The notes below the pieces were generated by a model. That model did not search any database. It was not told the origin of the DNA and worked only from the letters and a program-made list of their open reading frames with translations. The position numbers were made by a program, and so were the translations under genes. Shown piece after piece: positions 19,332 through 27,716 of a stretch of DNA of 64,000 nucleotides (position 1 is its first letter; the number at the start of each line of letters is the position of its first letter). Where the stretch lies: assembly GCA_035405785.1 (NCBI GenBank), contig DAONJS010000003.1, forward strand, positions 160,727 to 224,726, given 5' to 3'. Origin of the DNA: BPGX01 sp035405785. Its GTDB lineage: Bacteria > Bacteroidota > Bacteroidia > B-17B0 > Aurantibacillaceae.

Positions 19332-20447
19332 TTACAAAATTTTATTTAAAATCTCTACAACTCTCTCTGTGGCTTTGCCATCCCATAAGGCAGGTACTTT
19401 TGATGATTGATTATTAGTTTTCATTATGTGAGTTAGATATTCTAAAACAATTTTGGTTTCAAAAGGTAAAATGATATTACTTCCTTCCCATAATGTTACT
19501 GGTCGTTCAGTGCCGGGTCTTAATGTTATGCATGGAATTTTCAAATATGTTGTTTCTTCCTGAACGCCACCACTATCAGTTATTACAACTAATGCGTGTT
19601 TTATGAGTTTTTGAAAATTCAAATATGATTGTGGTGATGTAATGATTAAAGAAGTAATAGAAGTTAATTTTTCGAGTAAATTAAACTTAATAAAATTATT
19701 TTTTGTCCTTGGATGAATAGGAAACACTAATTGAATATTATTGTCAGAAAAATTTTGATGTAATGAAGTAAATAATTCAACAATTTTTTCTAATCCTTCT
19801 TTTGAATCTACATTATTCGGACGATGTAGCGTGAATAAAAAATATCTTTTTGAAGTGAGATTTAAATCTTTTAATATAGATGATTGTTCTATTTGATTTT
19901 GATATGCTACTAAGGTATCAATCATTGTATTTCCTACAAAAAAAATCTTTTCTTCTTTTACTAATTCTTTCTTTAAGTTTATGATAGCATCTTCTTCTGT
20001 AACAAAAAAATAATTAGATAATTTATCAGTAAGAACTCTGTTATGTTCTTCGGGCATTGTATTATCAAAACTTCTCAATCCGCTTTCTAAATGAGCCAGT
20101 GGAATATTCATTTTATTTGCTACTAATGAACCTGCAAGAGTAGAATTAACATCCCCAACTACCATTATCAAATCAGGAAAATAAGTGTTCTTAATAAGTT
20201 TTTCTAATTCTTCCATTATCTTAGCCATTTGCGAAACAGTGGAAAGTTGAGGAGATACTTCTAAAAAATAATCTGGTTGTAAATTTAATTCTTTGAAAAA
20301 TAAATTACTCATTTCATCGCTGTAATGCTGAGATGTATGCACAATTTTAATTTCTAATCGTGGATATTTTTCTACAACTTTTTTAAATTGGGTTACTTTA
20401 ATAAAATTAGGTCTTGTGCCTACAACAATTAAAATTTTCTTTTTCAT
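19332..20447 (-). CDS. wecB: UDP-N-acetylglucosamine 2-epimerase (non-hydrolysing), copy 1
   Basis: 371 residues (ATG at 20447; an ATG 3 codons earlier would overlap psd by 7 bases). N-terminal ILIVVGTRPNFIK, then VHTSQHYSDEMS, VVGDVNSTLAGSLVA, HLESGLRSFDNTMPEEHNR and TDSGGVQEETTYLKIPC, all standard blocks of the WecB fold. It interconverts UDP-GlcNAc and UDP-ManNAc for surface glycans. The C-terminal block reads TLRPGTERPVTLWEGSN, differing from the RPETEW of the second copy, so the two paralogues may act on different substrates or pathways. It lies directly downstream of psd. Confidence 0.88.
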   Translation of the reverse strand: MKKKILIVVGTRPNFIKVTQFKKVVEKYPRLEIKIVHTSQHYSDEMSNLFFKELNLQPDYFLEVSPQLSTVSQMAKIMEELEKLIKNTYFPDLIMVVGDVNSTLAGSLVANKMNIPLAHLESGLRSFDNTMPEEHNRVLTDKLSNYFFVTEEDAIINLKKELVKEEKIFFVGNTMIDTLVAYQNQIEQSSILKDLNLTSKRYFLFTLHRPNNVDSKEGLEKIVELFTSLHQNFSDNNIQLVFPIHPRTKNNFIKFNLLEKLTSITSLIITSPQSYLNFQKLIKHALVVITDSGGVQEETTYLKIPCITLRPGTERPVTLWEGSNIILPFETKIVLEYLTHIMKTNNQSSKVPALWDGKATERVVEILNKIL

Positions 20448-20449
20448 AA

Positions 20450-21103
20450 TTACCATTTTGCTAAAATGCTTACACCTCCTTTTGTTACATCATTGGGCGT
20501 AACATTTATTTTACAATCTAATGGAACAAATACATCTACTCTTGAACCAAATTTGATAAATCCCATTTCTTCGGATTGAACTGCATTTTCGTTTTCTTTT
20601 GCATAACACACTATTCTGCGTGCTAATAATCCTGCAATTTGACGAACTAAAATTTTTTTACCAGATGAATGTTCAATTACCACTGTTGTTCTTTCATTTT
20701 CTGTGCTGGACTTAGGATGCCATGCTACTAATTTTTTTCCGGGATGATATTTGTAATAAATTATTTTTCCATCGATGGGATATCTATTCACATGCACATT
20801 AACAGGAGACATAAAAATACTTATCTGCATTACTTCAGATTTCAAAAATTCTGGTTCAAAAACTTTTTCAATTACTACAACTTTACCATCGGCAGGAGCA
20901 ATTATTGCAGAATTATCTTTTGTCCATTTTCTTATAGGGCTTCTAAAAAACTGTAAAATAATGATAAATAAAAAAATTGCTAACGCAATTAAGAGATATT
21001 GAATTATTGGTAATTGCTGAATTTGATTTGCAAGAGTGATTAAAATAGCATCTACTATTAATACTAAAATTAAACTTGGATAACCTTCTTTGTGAAATTT
21101 CAT
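20450..21103 (-). CDS. psd: Phosphatidylserine decarboxylase family protein (Psd-A type)
   Basis: 217 residues, the short form found in Bacteroidota and archaea. Two hydrophobic segments lie at about 10-25 and 33-52. IIAPADGKVVVIE, then FMSPVNVHVNRYPIDGKI (PSD core), then FIKFGSRVDVFVP, where Gly186-Ser187 is the expected self-cleavage point that makes the pyruvoyl cofactor. It decarboxylates phosphatidylserine to phosphatidylethanolamine at the membrane. A pssA gene is not adjacent. It is set between two UDP-GlcNAc 2-epimerase genes with spacings of 2-12 bases, so it is transcribed with glycan genes. Confidence 0.9.
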   Translation of the reverse strand: MKFHKEGYPSLILVLIVDAILITLANQIQQLPIIQYLLIALAIFLFIIILQFFRSPIRKWTKDNSAIIAPADGKVVVIEKVFEPEFLKSEVMQISIFMSPVNVHVNRYPIDGKIIYYKYHPGKKLVAWHPKSSTENERTTVVIEHSSGKKILVRQIAGLLARRIVCYAKENENAVQSEEMGFIKFGSRVDVFVPLDCKINVTPNDVTKGGVSILAKW

Positions 21104-21115
21104 TTGTATTTGTTT

Positions 21116-22267
21116 TTATTTTTGAGAATTAAAGAATGATAAAATTTCATTAGCAATTTTTTTAGCGGCGTTGCCATCGCCATAAAAAGGTAAAAATTTT
21201 TCAATGGAAGTATTTGATAATTCTTTGAATGCTTTGATTATTTTGTTGTCATCGGCATCAGCAAGCACAGTAGTGCCGGTGTCTAATAGTTCAGTCCATT
21301 CTGTTTCTGGACGCAAAACTATGCATGGCTTTTTGAAAAAATATGCTTCTTTTTGAACACCACCACTATCTGTAATAACGATGCTACAATTTTTTTCTAA
21401 TACAATCATTTCTAAGAATGAAACAGGTTCAATGATTTGAATAGATTTTGAATTGATGATTAGTTCATATAATTTACTATCTAATTGTGTTGATAACATT
21501 TTTTTTGTGCGTGGATGAAGTGGCAAAACAATATCAATTTCTTTTGAAATTTCATACAACGCACTGAATATGTTATTTAATCTTTCTTTGATATCGGTGT
21601 TATTGTTTCTGTGAATAGTGCAAAGTACAAATGGTTTATTTTGTATGCCTAATTTTTGAAGTAGTGTAGATTTTTGTTCTGCAATTTTAGAAAAATAAAG
21701 TGAATTATCGTACATCACATCACCACTTAATATAACTTTTGGATTATTGATATTACAGGCATTGTGTGGATGATGATAGAATCCTTCTTTTTCAAGATTT
21801 TTAATGGCTTGTTGAGTAGGGCAAAAGAGTAATGTAGAAACATGATCAGCCATTATGCGATTAATTTCTTCGGGCATAGTTTTATTGTAAGAACGCAGAC
21901 CTGCTTCAATATGAAAAACTGGAATAAGCAATTTTGATGCAGCGATAGCACCTGCTAATGTAGAATTTGTATCGCCATAAATGACCATTCCATTAGGTTT
22001 TTCTTTGAGTAATACTTCTTCTATTCTTTCAATCATTAAAGCAGTTTGTTTGCCATGTGATCCGCTACCTACATTTAAATTGTAATCTGCAGCAGGGATA
22101 TTCAATTCATCAAAAAAAACTTTACTCATGTTTTCATCGTAATGTTGTCCTGTATGAACGATAATCTCTTTGAGTTGAGAAGCATAATTTTCTCGGATAA
22201 TTCTACTTAATGCAGCAGCTTTAATAATTTGTGGGCGAGCACCTATTATAGTCAATATTTTATACAT
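21116..22267 (-). CDS. wecB: UDP-N-acetylglucosamine 2-epimerase family, copy 2
   Basis: 383 residues. ILTIIGARPQIIKAAALSR, VHTGQHYDENMSKVFF, MVIYGDTNSTLAGAIAA, HIEAGLRSYNKTMPEEINR and TDSGGVQKEAYFFKKPC match WecB/WbpI-type epimerases. The C-terminal RPETEWTELLDTGTTVLAD is closer to epimerases of the WbpI group (2,3-diacetamido-uronic acid pathways) than to copy 1, but the partner genes of that route are not seen here. It is the first gene of a three-gene run with psd and copy 1. A TACTTTTG -7 box lies just upstream. Confidence 0.87.
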   Translation of the reverse strand: MYKILTIIGARPQIIKAAALSRIIRENYASQLKEIIVHTGQHYDENMSKVFFDELNIPAADYNLNVGSGSHGKQTALMIERIEEVLLKEKPNGMVIYGDTNSTLAGAIAASKLLIPVFHIEAGLRSYNKTMPEEINRIMADHVSTLLFCPTQQAIKNLEKEGFYHHPHNACNINNPKVILSGDVMYDNSLYFSKIAEQKSTLLQKLGIQNKPFVLCTIHRNNNTDIKERLNNIFSALYEISKEIDIVLPLHPRTKKMLSTQLDSKLYELIINSKSIQIIEPVSFLEMIVLEKNCSIVITDSGGVQKEAYFFKKPCIVLRPETEWTELLDTGTTVLADADDNKIIKAFKELSNTSIEKFLPFYGDGNAAKKIANEILSFFNSQK

Positions 22268-22286
22268 AGTTAAAAAAATAATGTGC

Positions 22287-22294
22287 CAAAAGTA
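22287..22294 (-). promoter_or_regulatory. -7 element upstream of the epimerase-psd-epimerase operon
   Basis: On the minus strand TACTTTTG, full match to TAnnTTTG, 19 bases before the ATG at 22267. No TTG at the expected -33 distance. Confidence 0.45.
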
Positions 22295-22354
22295 TTGAAA
22301 AAATTGTTATGAAATGGAGATTTATTAAAACACTTATTAGTATTCCAAAATTTT

Positions 22355-22426
22355 TACTGATAAGGCAGAGAGAGCACGGATATGCACGGAGAATTTCTCT
22401 CTGTGTCTCTCTGTGTTATCAGTGGT
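22355..22426. repeat. CACAGAG-type hairpin repeat 1
   Basis: An imperfect palindrome: CTGATAAGGCAGAGAGAGCA pairs with the far arm ending TCTCTCTGTGTTATCAG. Same GAGAGCACGGA...TGCACGGAGA core as the copies at 22441 and 22887. It lies on the 3' side of the GxxExxY gene. Confidence 0.8.
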
Positions 22427-22440
22427 AAATCATTTTTTTT

Positions 22441-22497
22441 ACCACAGAGAGCACGGAGGTACACGGAGATTTTCTCTCTGTGTTCTCCTTGGTGAAT
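22441..22497. repeat. CACAGAG-type hairpin repeat 2
   Basis: Begins ACCACAGAGAGCACGGAGG and ends GTTCTCCTTGGTGAATT, an imperfect inverted repeat. It lies 4 bases past the stop of the GxxExxY gene and can fold into a stable hairpin. Confidence 0.85.
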
Positions 22498-22500
22498 TAA

Positions 22501-22872
22501 TTAAATAATCCATCTTATGATTCCATCTTTTAAACGAGTGACATTAAAGTTGATTAACAAACCTATTTTTATGTTGGCAAGTTTCATATACGTCATGAGT
22601 TGGGCTTTATGTATTTCTGCTATTGCATCTACTGATTTTATTTCAACGATTACTTTGTTTTCAACCAATAAATCAATACGATAGCCGACATCTAATTTAA
22701 CGCCTTTGTATACCAATGGCAATGCGAGTTGCCTATTTACATCAAGGCCGAGAGTATTTAGTTCGTAATACAAACATTCTTCGTAGGCACTTTCAAGCAG
22801 GCCTGGACCTAAATTTCTGTGAACTTCAATTGCACAACCAATAATTTTCTCAGTAATTTGATTTGTTTCCAT
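22501..22872 (-). CDS. GxxExxY family protein
   Basis: 123 residues, the usual size of this family (PDDEXK-like fold, PF13366 group). The naming motif is G24-L-L-E27-S-A-Y30 within LGPGLLESAYEECL. Further blocks are LPLVYKGVKLDVGYRIDLLV and VIVEIKSVDAIAEIHKAQLMTYMK, whose D...E-x-K arrangement fits a PD-(D/E)xK nuclease core, then IKIGLLINFNV. The molecular role of the family is not established. It stands alone between hairpin repeats inside a glycan locus, which looks like an inserted cassette. Confidence 0.9.
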   Translation of the reverse strand: METNQITEKIIGCAIEVHRNLGPGLLESAYEECLYYELNTLGLDVNRQLALPLVYKGVKLDVGYRIDLLVENKVIVEIKSVDAIAEIHKAQLMTYMKLANIKIGLLINFNVTRLKDGIIRWII

Positions 22873-22886
22873 TTTTTATTTTTTTA

Positions 22887-22965
22887 ACCACAGAGAGCAC
22901 GGAGGTGCACGGAGATTTTCTTGCTGAATCTCTCTGTGTTTCTCTGTGTTCTCTGTGGTGAATTA
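22887..22965. repeat. CACAGAG-type hairpin repeat 3
   Basis: Begins ACCACAGAGAGCACGGAGG and ends TTCTCTGTGGTGAATT, the most complete palindromic copy. It lies 15 bases before the GxxExxY start codon. The outer arms ACCACAGAG / CTCTGTGGT pair perfectly. Confidence 0.87.
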
Positions 22966-23077
22966 TATTTTTTACAGAGACGGGATGTTAAATTAATTTT
23001 GAATTTTAGTGTTTTATTTTTAGTTATTTTTTATTTCAAATTATTAATTCAAAAATTTCAATTCATCAATTTTCACT

Positions 23078-23095
23078 ACCGACATTAATATCGGT
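23078..23095. terminator. Near-palindrome just after the GT4 stop codon
   Basis: ACCGACATTAATATCGGT: ACCGA/TCGGT arms around an AT-rich centre, 1 base past the minus-strand gene stop at 23097. No T run follows on the minus strand, so this is a possible mRNA-end hairpin or protein site and not a clear intrinsic terminator. Confidence 0.35.
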
Positions 23096-23096
23096 G

Positions 23097-24287
23097 CTAT
23101 TCACTCTTCACTAATAATCTCTTGTATAGTTTATCTACATTCTGAACTAAATTTTGATAGGAATATTTTTCAATAACTTTTTGACTGATGTTTTTTTCAA
23201 TAAATGAATTAATGGATGTGTAATTTTCTAAAAGTTTTAATAAAGCATTTGCAAATGATTGTGGCGTAAAATCATTTACAATAATGCCTGCTTCAGAAAA
23301 TAAAATATCTTTTACACCACCAACATTTGTGGAAACGACACATTTGCCTGCGGCTTGTGCTTCTAACAAACTAACAGGCGTGCCTTCGTTTTTTGATGAA
23401 AGTGCAACAATATCTAATCCTGCATAAGCAAGCGGCATATCTTTTATCCATGAAGTAAAATAAAAATCCGATGGAGATTGATGAGCGTTTTCTCTATAAG
23501 TCATATTATTTTGTGTAATGTAATTTTGTAATTCAGTTTTCATTTTTCCATCACCAATAATAATCACTTCAAATTTTTGAGATGTTAGTGTTTTCAATAT
23601 TTTCACAGCATCTATTAGCAAATGATGATTTTTAATACTTACTAATCTTCCTACACATCCGATAGCAATAACATTTTCAGGAATATTATATTCACTACGA
23701 AATTGCTTCCTTTTTTGTTCTTTATTTTCTGAAAATTTAGATAAATTTAAACCTAATGGAATAACCTCAAACTTATTTTCTGGAGCAATTTTGAAATCAT
23801 TCACTAATTCTCGTTTTTGTAATTCACTGATAGCAATGATTGCAGAAGTTTTTCGGGCTAAATATCTTTCAATGTTAATAATAGTTTTTGTGATTAATGG
23901 ATTAAAGTAAGAATGAAAAACATGACCATGAAAGGTATGCACAATAACAGGTGTATTTTCTTGTATAGCCGCTAATCTGCCTAATAATCCTGCTTTTGAT
24001 GCGTGTGTATGTACAATGTCAGGTTTGAATTGACGAATGATTTTTCTTATTTTGTAGAATGCATTCAAATCATTGATAGGGTTGATAGAGCGAGACATTT
24101 CTGGAATAATTACAGGTTCAATACCTAAACTTTTTACAATATGTAATGAATCTGCTTCATGCGATTCAGGAACACCACCTATGAGCATTGTCTGATATTC
24201 TGATGGTAAATATTTTGTTAGATAAGCGGCATTGTGTGTAGGACCACCTAAATTAAATCTATTGATTATTCTTAAAACTTTTATCAT
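23097..24287 (-). CDS. Glycosyltransferase, GT4 family
   Basis: 396 residues. IINRFNLGGPTHNAAYLT at the N-terminus, DIVHTHASKAGLLGRLAA, VHTFHGHVFHSYFNP, the fold-joining GCVGRLVSIKNHHLLIDAV, and SSKNEGTPVSLLEAQAAGKC (the E-x7-E donor region). This is a typical retaining GT4 of surface polysaccharide loci (WcaI/PelF/RfaB style). Its start overlaps the asnB stop by four bases (ATGA), so the pair is translationally coupled. Sugar specificity cannot be read. Confidence 0.9.
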   Translation of the reverse strand: MIKVLRIINRFNLGGPTHNAAYLTKYLPSEYQTMLIGGVPESHEADSLHIVKSLGIEPVIIPEMSRSINPINDLNAFYKIRKIIRQFKPDIVHTHASKAGLLGRLAAIQENTPVIVHTFHGHVFHSYFNPLITKTIINIERYLARKTSAIIAISELQKRELVNDFKIAPENKFEVIPLGLNLSKFSENKEQKRKQFRSEYNIPENVIAIGCVGRLVSIKNHHLLIDAVKILKTLTSQKFEVIIIGDGKMKTELQNYITQNNMTYRENAHQSPSDFYFTSWIKDMPLAYAGLDIVALSSKNEGTPVSLLEAQAAGKCVVSTNVGGVKDILFSEAGIIVNDFTPQSFANALLKLLENYTSINSFIEKNISQKVIEKYSYQNLVQNVDKLYKRLLVKSE

Positions 24288-26113
24288 AAGTTAGTTTCAA
24301 TATATTTTTCAAATTTTTCATACCATGCTTGAAAGACAATAATAGTCCATAGTTTTAATGCAGCATCATTTGTGTTTTCTGGTAATTGATTAATGAGTTG
24401 TTTGATTGATTGTAAATTAAAGAGACCTTGATTAGAAATATAATCTTCCTTTAAGTGTGGAAATGAGTTAATAAATGATGGTAAAATTTTATGTAATGGA
24501 ATTTCAAATCCTGATTTCTTTTTGGTAAAAACTGTATTAGGTAATAAGTGTGCAAATGTTTTTTTCAAAAGATATTTCTGTTGTGTGCCATTTATTTTAC
24601 TTGATAATGGCTGATTATAAAGGTATTCTACAACTCTATAATCAAGAAATGGAGAGCGAATTTCTACTGCATTTTGCATTCCAAAGAAATCAATTTTATA
24701 AAGCATATCATTTGCTAAAACAATTTCAATATCTGCAAGATTAAATAGTTTTAATTCATTAAGTGGTTTGTATTTTTCAAATAATTGATAAAAGTAATGA
24801 GCATTCAGTTTTTTATGAAATAATTGATGAATATATGCATCAGTTGCCCATTGTGAAAGGGAAATATATTTTGCAAGTGGAGATAAAAAAATTGAAGATG
24901 AGAATTTTTTTAATTGACGAGTTTTATTAAATATTGAATGACTTCGGTTTTCGGGGAAAATAGAAATTAGTGGATTTAGTAATAAAAGTGCAGGTTTGAT
25001 GAGTGGTAAATAATATGTAAAAAAAACTTTGTGTTTGTTGTAGCCCATCAATAATTCATCAGCACCATCGCCTGATATAGCAACGGTTGCATAAGGTTTT
25101 ATTTTTTTACTCAAAAAGAAAACATTGATAGATGAAGAATCAGCAAACGGTTCATCAATTTTATTTAAAAATTCTGGGAGATATTCAATTATTTCATCTG
25201 TTGTTATTTCAAAATTATGATGATGGCTTTGAATGTGTTTGGCTACTATTTCTGCGTCAGATGTTTCATTATATAACTTTTCATTTTTGTATCCTAAACT
25301 AAAAGTATGCAAATCATTCTTTAATTTTTTTGCGATAGCACAAGTAATGGAAGAATCAATACCCCCGCTTAAAAAAGCACCAACAGGAGCATCAGAAATT
25401 AATCTTTTTTCTACTGCACTAAATAAAAGTTCTTCAAAATTTGTTGTTGAAGTTTGTTCTGGTATTTCATACCATTTATAAATTGAAACTTTATTATTTG
25501 AGATATGCAAATAATGTCCTGGTAATAATCTTTTAATGCCTTTGAGAATGCTATTTTCACCAGTAATGTAATGCAAACGAAAATAAGTATAAAGCACATC
25601 GTAATCAATTGGTAATTTTTTTTGAATCAAAATCAACAGAGGATGAATTTCAGAAGAAAATGCTAAAATATTTTCATCCTGATAGTAATAAAGCGGTTTT
25701 TCACCAAATCTATCTCTTACAATATAGAGTTCATCTGCTATTTCATCATAGTAAGCAAAAGAAAAAAATCCATTGATATTTGATAATCCTTTTGTTTTAT
25801 ATTTATCAAAGTATTTTATTAAAATTTCTGTATCACCTTGCGTGCTAATATTATCAAGGTTTTTAGCAAGTTCTTTGTAATTAAAAATTTCACCATTAAA
25901 GACAATGCATTTATGATTATCTAATACAAATGGTTGATTACTTTGTTCTGATAAATCTATAATTGAAAGTCGTGTATGATAAAAAATTGCATCATTATAT
26001 GCTTTAAAATTTTGTGCATCAGGACCACGATGAGATAATAATTTTAAAACTTCTGGTTGATAGCGAAGTTCAATACTTTTATTAATACGATATATTCCTG
26101 CAATGCCACACAT
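24284..26113 (-). CDS. asnB: Asparagine synthase (glutamine-hydrolysing) family protein
   Basis: 609 residues. Cys2 is the glutaminase nucleophile (MCGIAGIYRI), with HRGPDAQ near 28 and FNGEIFNY at 72-79. The synthetase half has the ATP loop LSGGIDSS at 248-255 and AISGDGADELLMGY around 345. It would use glutamine ammonia to amidate a carboxylate. In polysaccharide loci such homologues often amidate uronic acids or other glycan carboxylates, not aspartate; that reading fits the context here but is inferred. It is coupled to the GT4 gene downstream and lies 10 bases after the flippase. Confidence 0.9.
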   Translation of the reverse strand: MCGIAGIYRINKSIELRYQPEVLKLLSHRGPDAQNFKAYNDAIFYHTRLSIIDLSEQSNQPFVLDNHKCIVFNGEIFNYKELAKNLDNISTQGDTEILIKYFDKYKTKGLSNINGFFSFAYYDEIADELYIVRDRFGEKPLYYYQDENILAFSSEIHPLLILIQKKLPIDYDVLYTYFRLHYITGENSILKGIKRLLPGHYLHISNNKVSIYKWYEIPEQTSTTNFEELLFSAVEKRLISDAPVGAFLSGGIDSSITCAIAKKLKNDLHTFSLGYKNEKLYNETSDAEIVAKHIQSHHHNFEITTDEIIEYLPEFLNKIDEPFADSSSINVFFLSKKIKPYATVAISGDGADELLMGYNKHKVFFTYYLPLIKPALLLLNPLISIFPENRSHSIFNKTRQLKKFSSSIFLSPLAKYISLSQWATDAYIHQLFHKKLNAHYFYQLFEKYKPLNELKLFNLADIEIVLANDMLYKIDFFGMQNAVEIRSPFLDYRVVEYLYNQPLSSKINGTQQKYLLKKTFAHLLPNTVFTKKKSGFEIPLHKILPSFINSFPHLKEDYISNQGLFNLQSIKQLINQLPENTNDAALKLWTIIVFQAWYEKFEKYIETNL

Positions 26114-26123
26114 ACTCAGGTAA

Positions 26124-27596
26124 TTAGGAATGTGATATTTTTTTAAACTTTAAAATGGATGAATAATTATAGTATAAAAACAATGTAAATAAGACCAATA
26201 AAAAGTTGTTGAAAATGATTTGATGAAAATTTGATATAAATGAAATTTTATTTGAAATAAAATAAAGTATTAGCGATATAACAAAGTAAAGAGTTATTTT
26301 TTTGAGTGGATATGATACAGGATAATATCTTTGTCCAAGAAAATAAGATAAAATCATCATAGTGCCATAAGCCGCTAATGTTGCATAAGCAGAAGCAACA
26401 TAAGAATATTTGGGAACAAAAATAAAATTGACAATTAGTGTAATGATAGCACCAAATATTGTTAAATATGCACCAATTTGTGTTTGTCCTGTAAGTTTAT
26501 ACCAAAAAGATAAATTGAAATAAATCCCTAAAAATAAATTTGCTGTTAGTAAAACTGGAACGATTGATAAACCTACTCTGTATGAAGGACCAATGAAATA
26601 TTGAAGAATAGGTAAATTTAAATTTGTTGATAACCATAAAAATAAACCAAATGCAATGAATGCTTCTGTGGCTTTTGAGTATGTTTGTTTGGCATCTGCT
26701 TCTTTGAATGCGTTGAAAAAAAAGGGTTCTGCTGCGTAGCGATAGGCCTGAATAAAAATAGTTATTAAAATAGAAAGTTTGTAGCACGCACCATATATTC
26801 CTTGTGCAGATTGAGCAATGTTTTCAGGCAATAAGAATTTGAGAATTATTCTATCAAATGTTTCATTTATCATTCCTGCTAAACCTACTATCAAAAGAGG
26901 CAATGCATAGCGAAGCATTTCTTTACTTAAGTTTTTATCTATAAAAAAATGAAATTTTTTCCATACAGGATACATCATTAATATAGTAGAGATATTTGCT
27001 AATAAATTACTCAGAAACCCATAACCAATGCCGATTTCAGGATTGTATAATCTTGCAAGAAAATGACTGCTGTTTTCATCATAATATTTTTTACAAACCA
27101 AAAAGAAAAATAAATTGAATAGTATATTGATGAGAACATTAGATAACTTTAGTATTGAAAAGCGAAGTGCCTTTTGTTGTTGTCTTAAATATGCAAAAGG
27201 AATAGCCAATAGTGTGTCAGATGCGAGTATTCCAATTGTCCAGTAAATAAATAGAGTGTTGTTGTAGTGCAGAATTTGTTTGAATTGATTTGAAAAGATA
27301 ATAAGTATAAATGATAAAAAAGTTGTGGAAATGATTAGCAAACTCAATGCGTTATTAAAAACTTTATTTGAATCATATTTGTTTGAAAAATGAAAAAATG
27401 CTGTTTCCATTCCATAAGTAAAAATGATGTTCAAGAATGAAATGTAAGCGTAAATTTCAGCATTGATACCATAATCAGAAGGATTTGTAAAAAGATATGT
27501 GTAGAGTGGAGTGAGTAAATAATTTAAAAATCTTGGAACAATAGTTCCTAAACCATAAATAGCCGTTTGACCAAATAATTTTTTTATTTTACTCAT
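26124..27596 (-). CDS. Oligosaccharide flippase (Wzx-like, MATE/MOP superfamily), copy 1
   Basis: 490 residues, with about 14 hydrophobic helices spread over the whole length. Starts MSKIKKLFGQTAIYGLGTIVPRFLNYLLTP, a pattern typical of lipopolysaccharide flippases of Bacteroidota. It would move undecaprenyl-linked repeat units across the inner membrane. First gene of a minus-strand trio with asnB and a GT4. The locus also holds an ABC exporter, so two export routes coexist. No Wzy polymerase is recognisable nearby. Confidence 0.88.
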   Translation of the reverse strand: MSKIKKLFGQTAIYGLGTIVPRFLNYLLTPLYTYLFTNPSDYGINAEIYAYISFLNIIFTYGMETAFFHFSNKYDSNKVFNNALSLLIISTTFLSFILIIFSNQFKQILHYNNTLFIYWTIGILASDTLLAIPFAYLRQQQKALRFSILKLSNVLINILFNLFFFLVCKKYYDENSSHFLARLYNPEIGIGYGFLSNLLANISTILMMYPVWKKFHFFIDKNLSKEMLRYALPLLIVGLAGMINETFDRIILKFLLPENIAQSAQGIYGACYKLSILITIFIQAYRYAAEPFFFNAFKEADAKQTYSKATEAFIAFGLFLWLSTNLNLPILQYFIGPSYRVGLSIVPVLLTANLFLGIYFNLSFWYKLTGQTQIGAYLTIFGAIITLIVNFIFVPKYSYVASAYATLAAYGTMMILSYFLGQRYYPVSYPLKKITLYFVISLILYFISNKISFISNFHQIIFNNFLLVLFTLFLYYNYSSILKFKKISHS

Positions 27597-27716
27597 TGTG
27601 TAATCAAAGGCATAAAACTAATGATAATTATCTAAAGTTGAAAGTGTATTTATTCGTTTCAAATATGCTATTGTTTAAGAACATTGATAAAAGAATTCAT
27701 TTACAATAAAAAAAAG

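Noticed and set aside
22355..22965. CRISPR array
   Set aside because: The repeats are long imperfect palindromes with unequal spacing and a gene between them, not short direct repeats with uniform spacers; no cas genes are seen.
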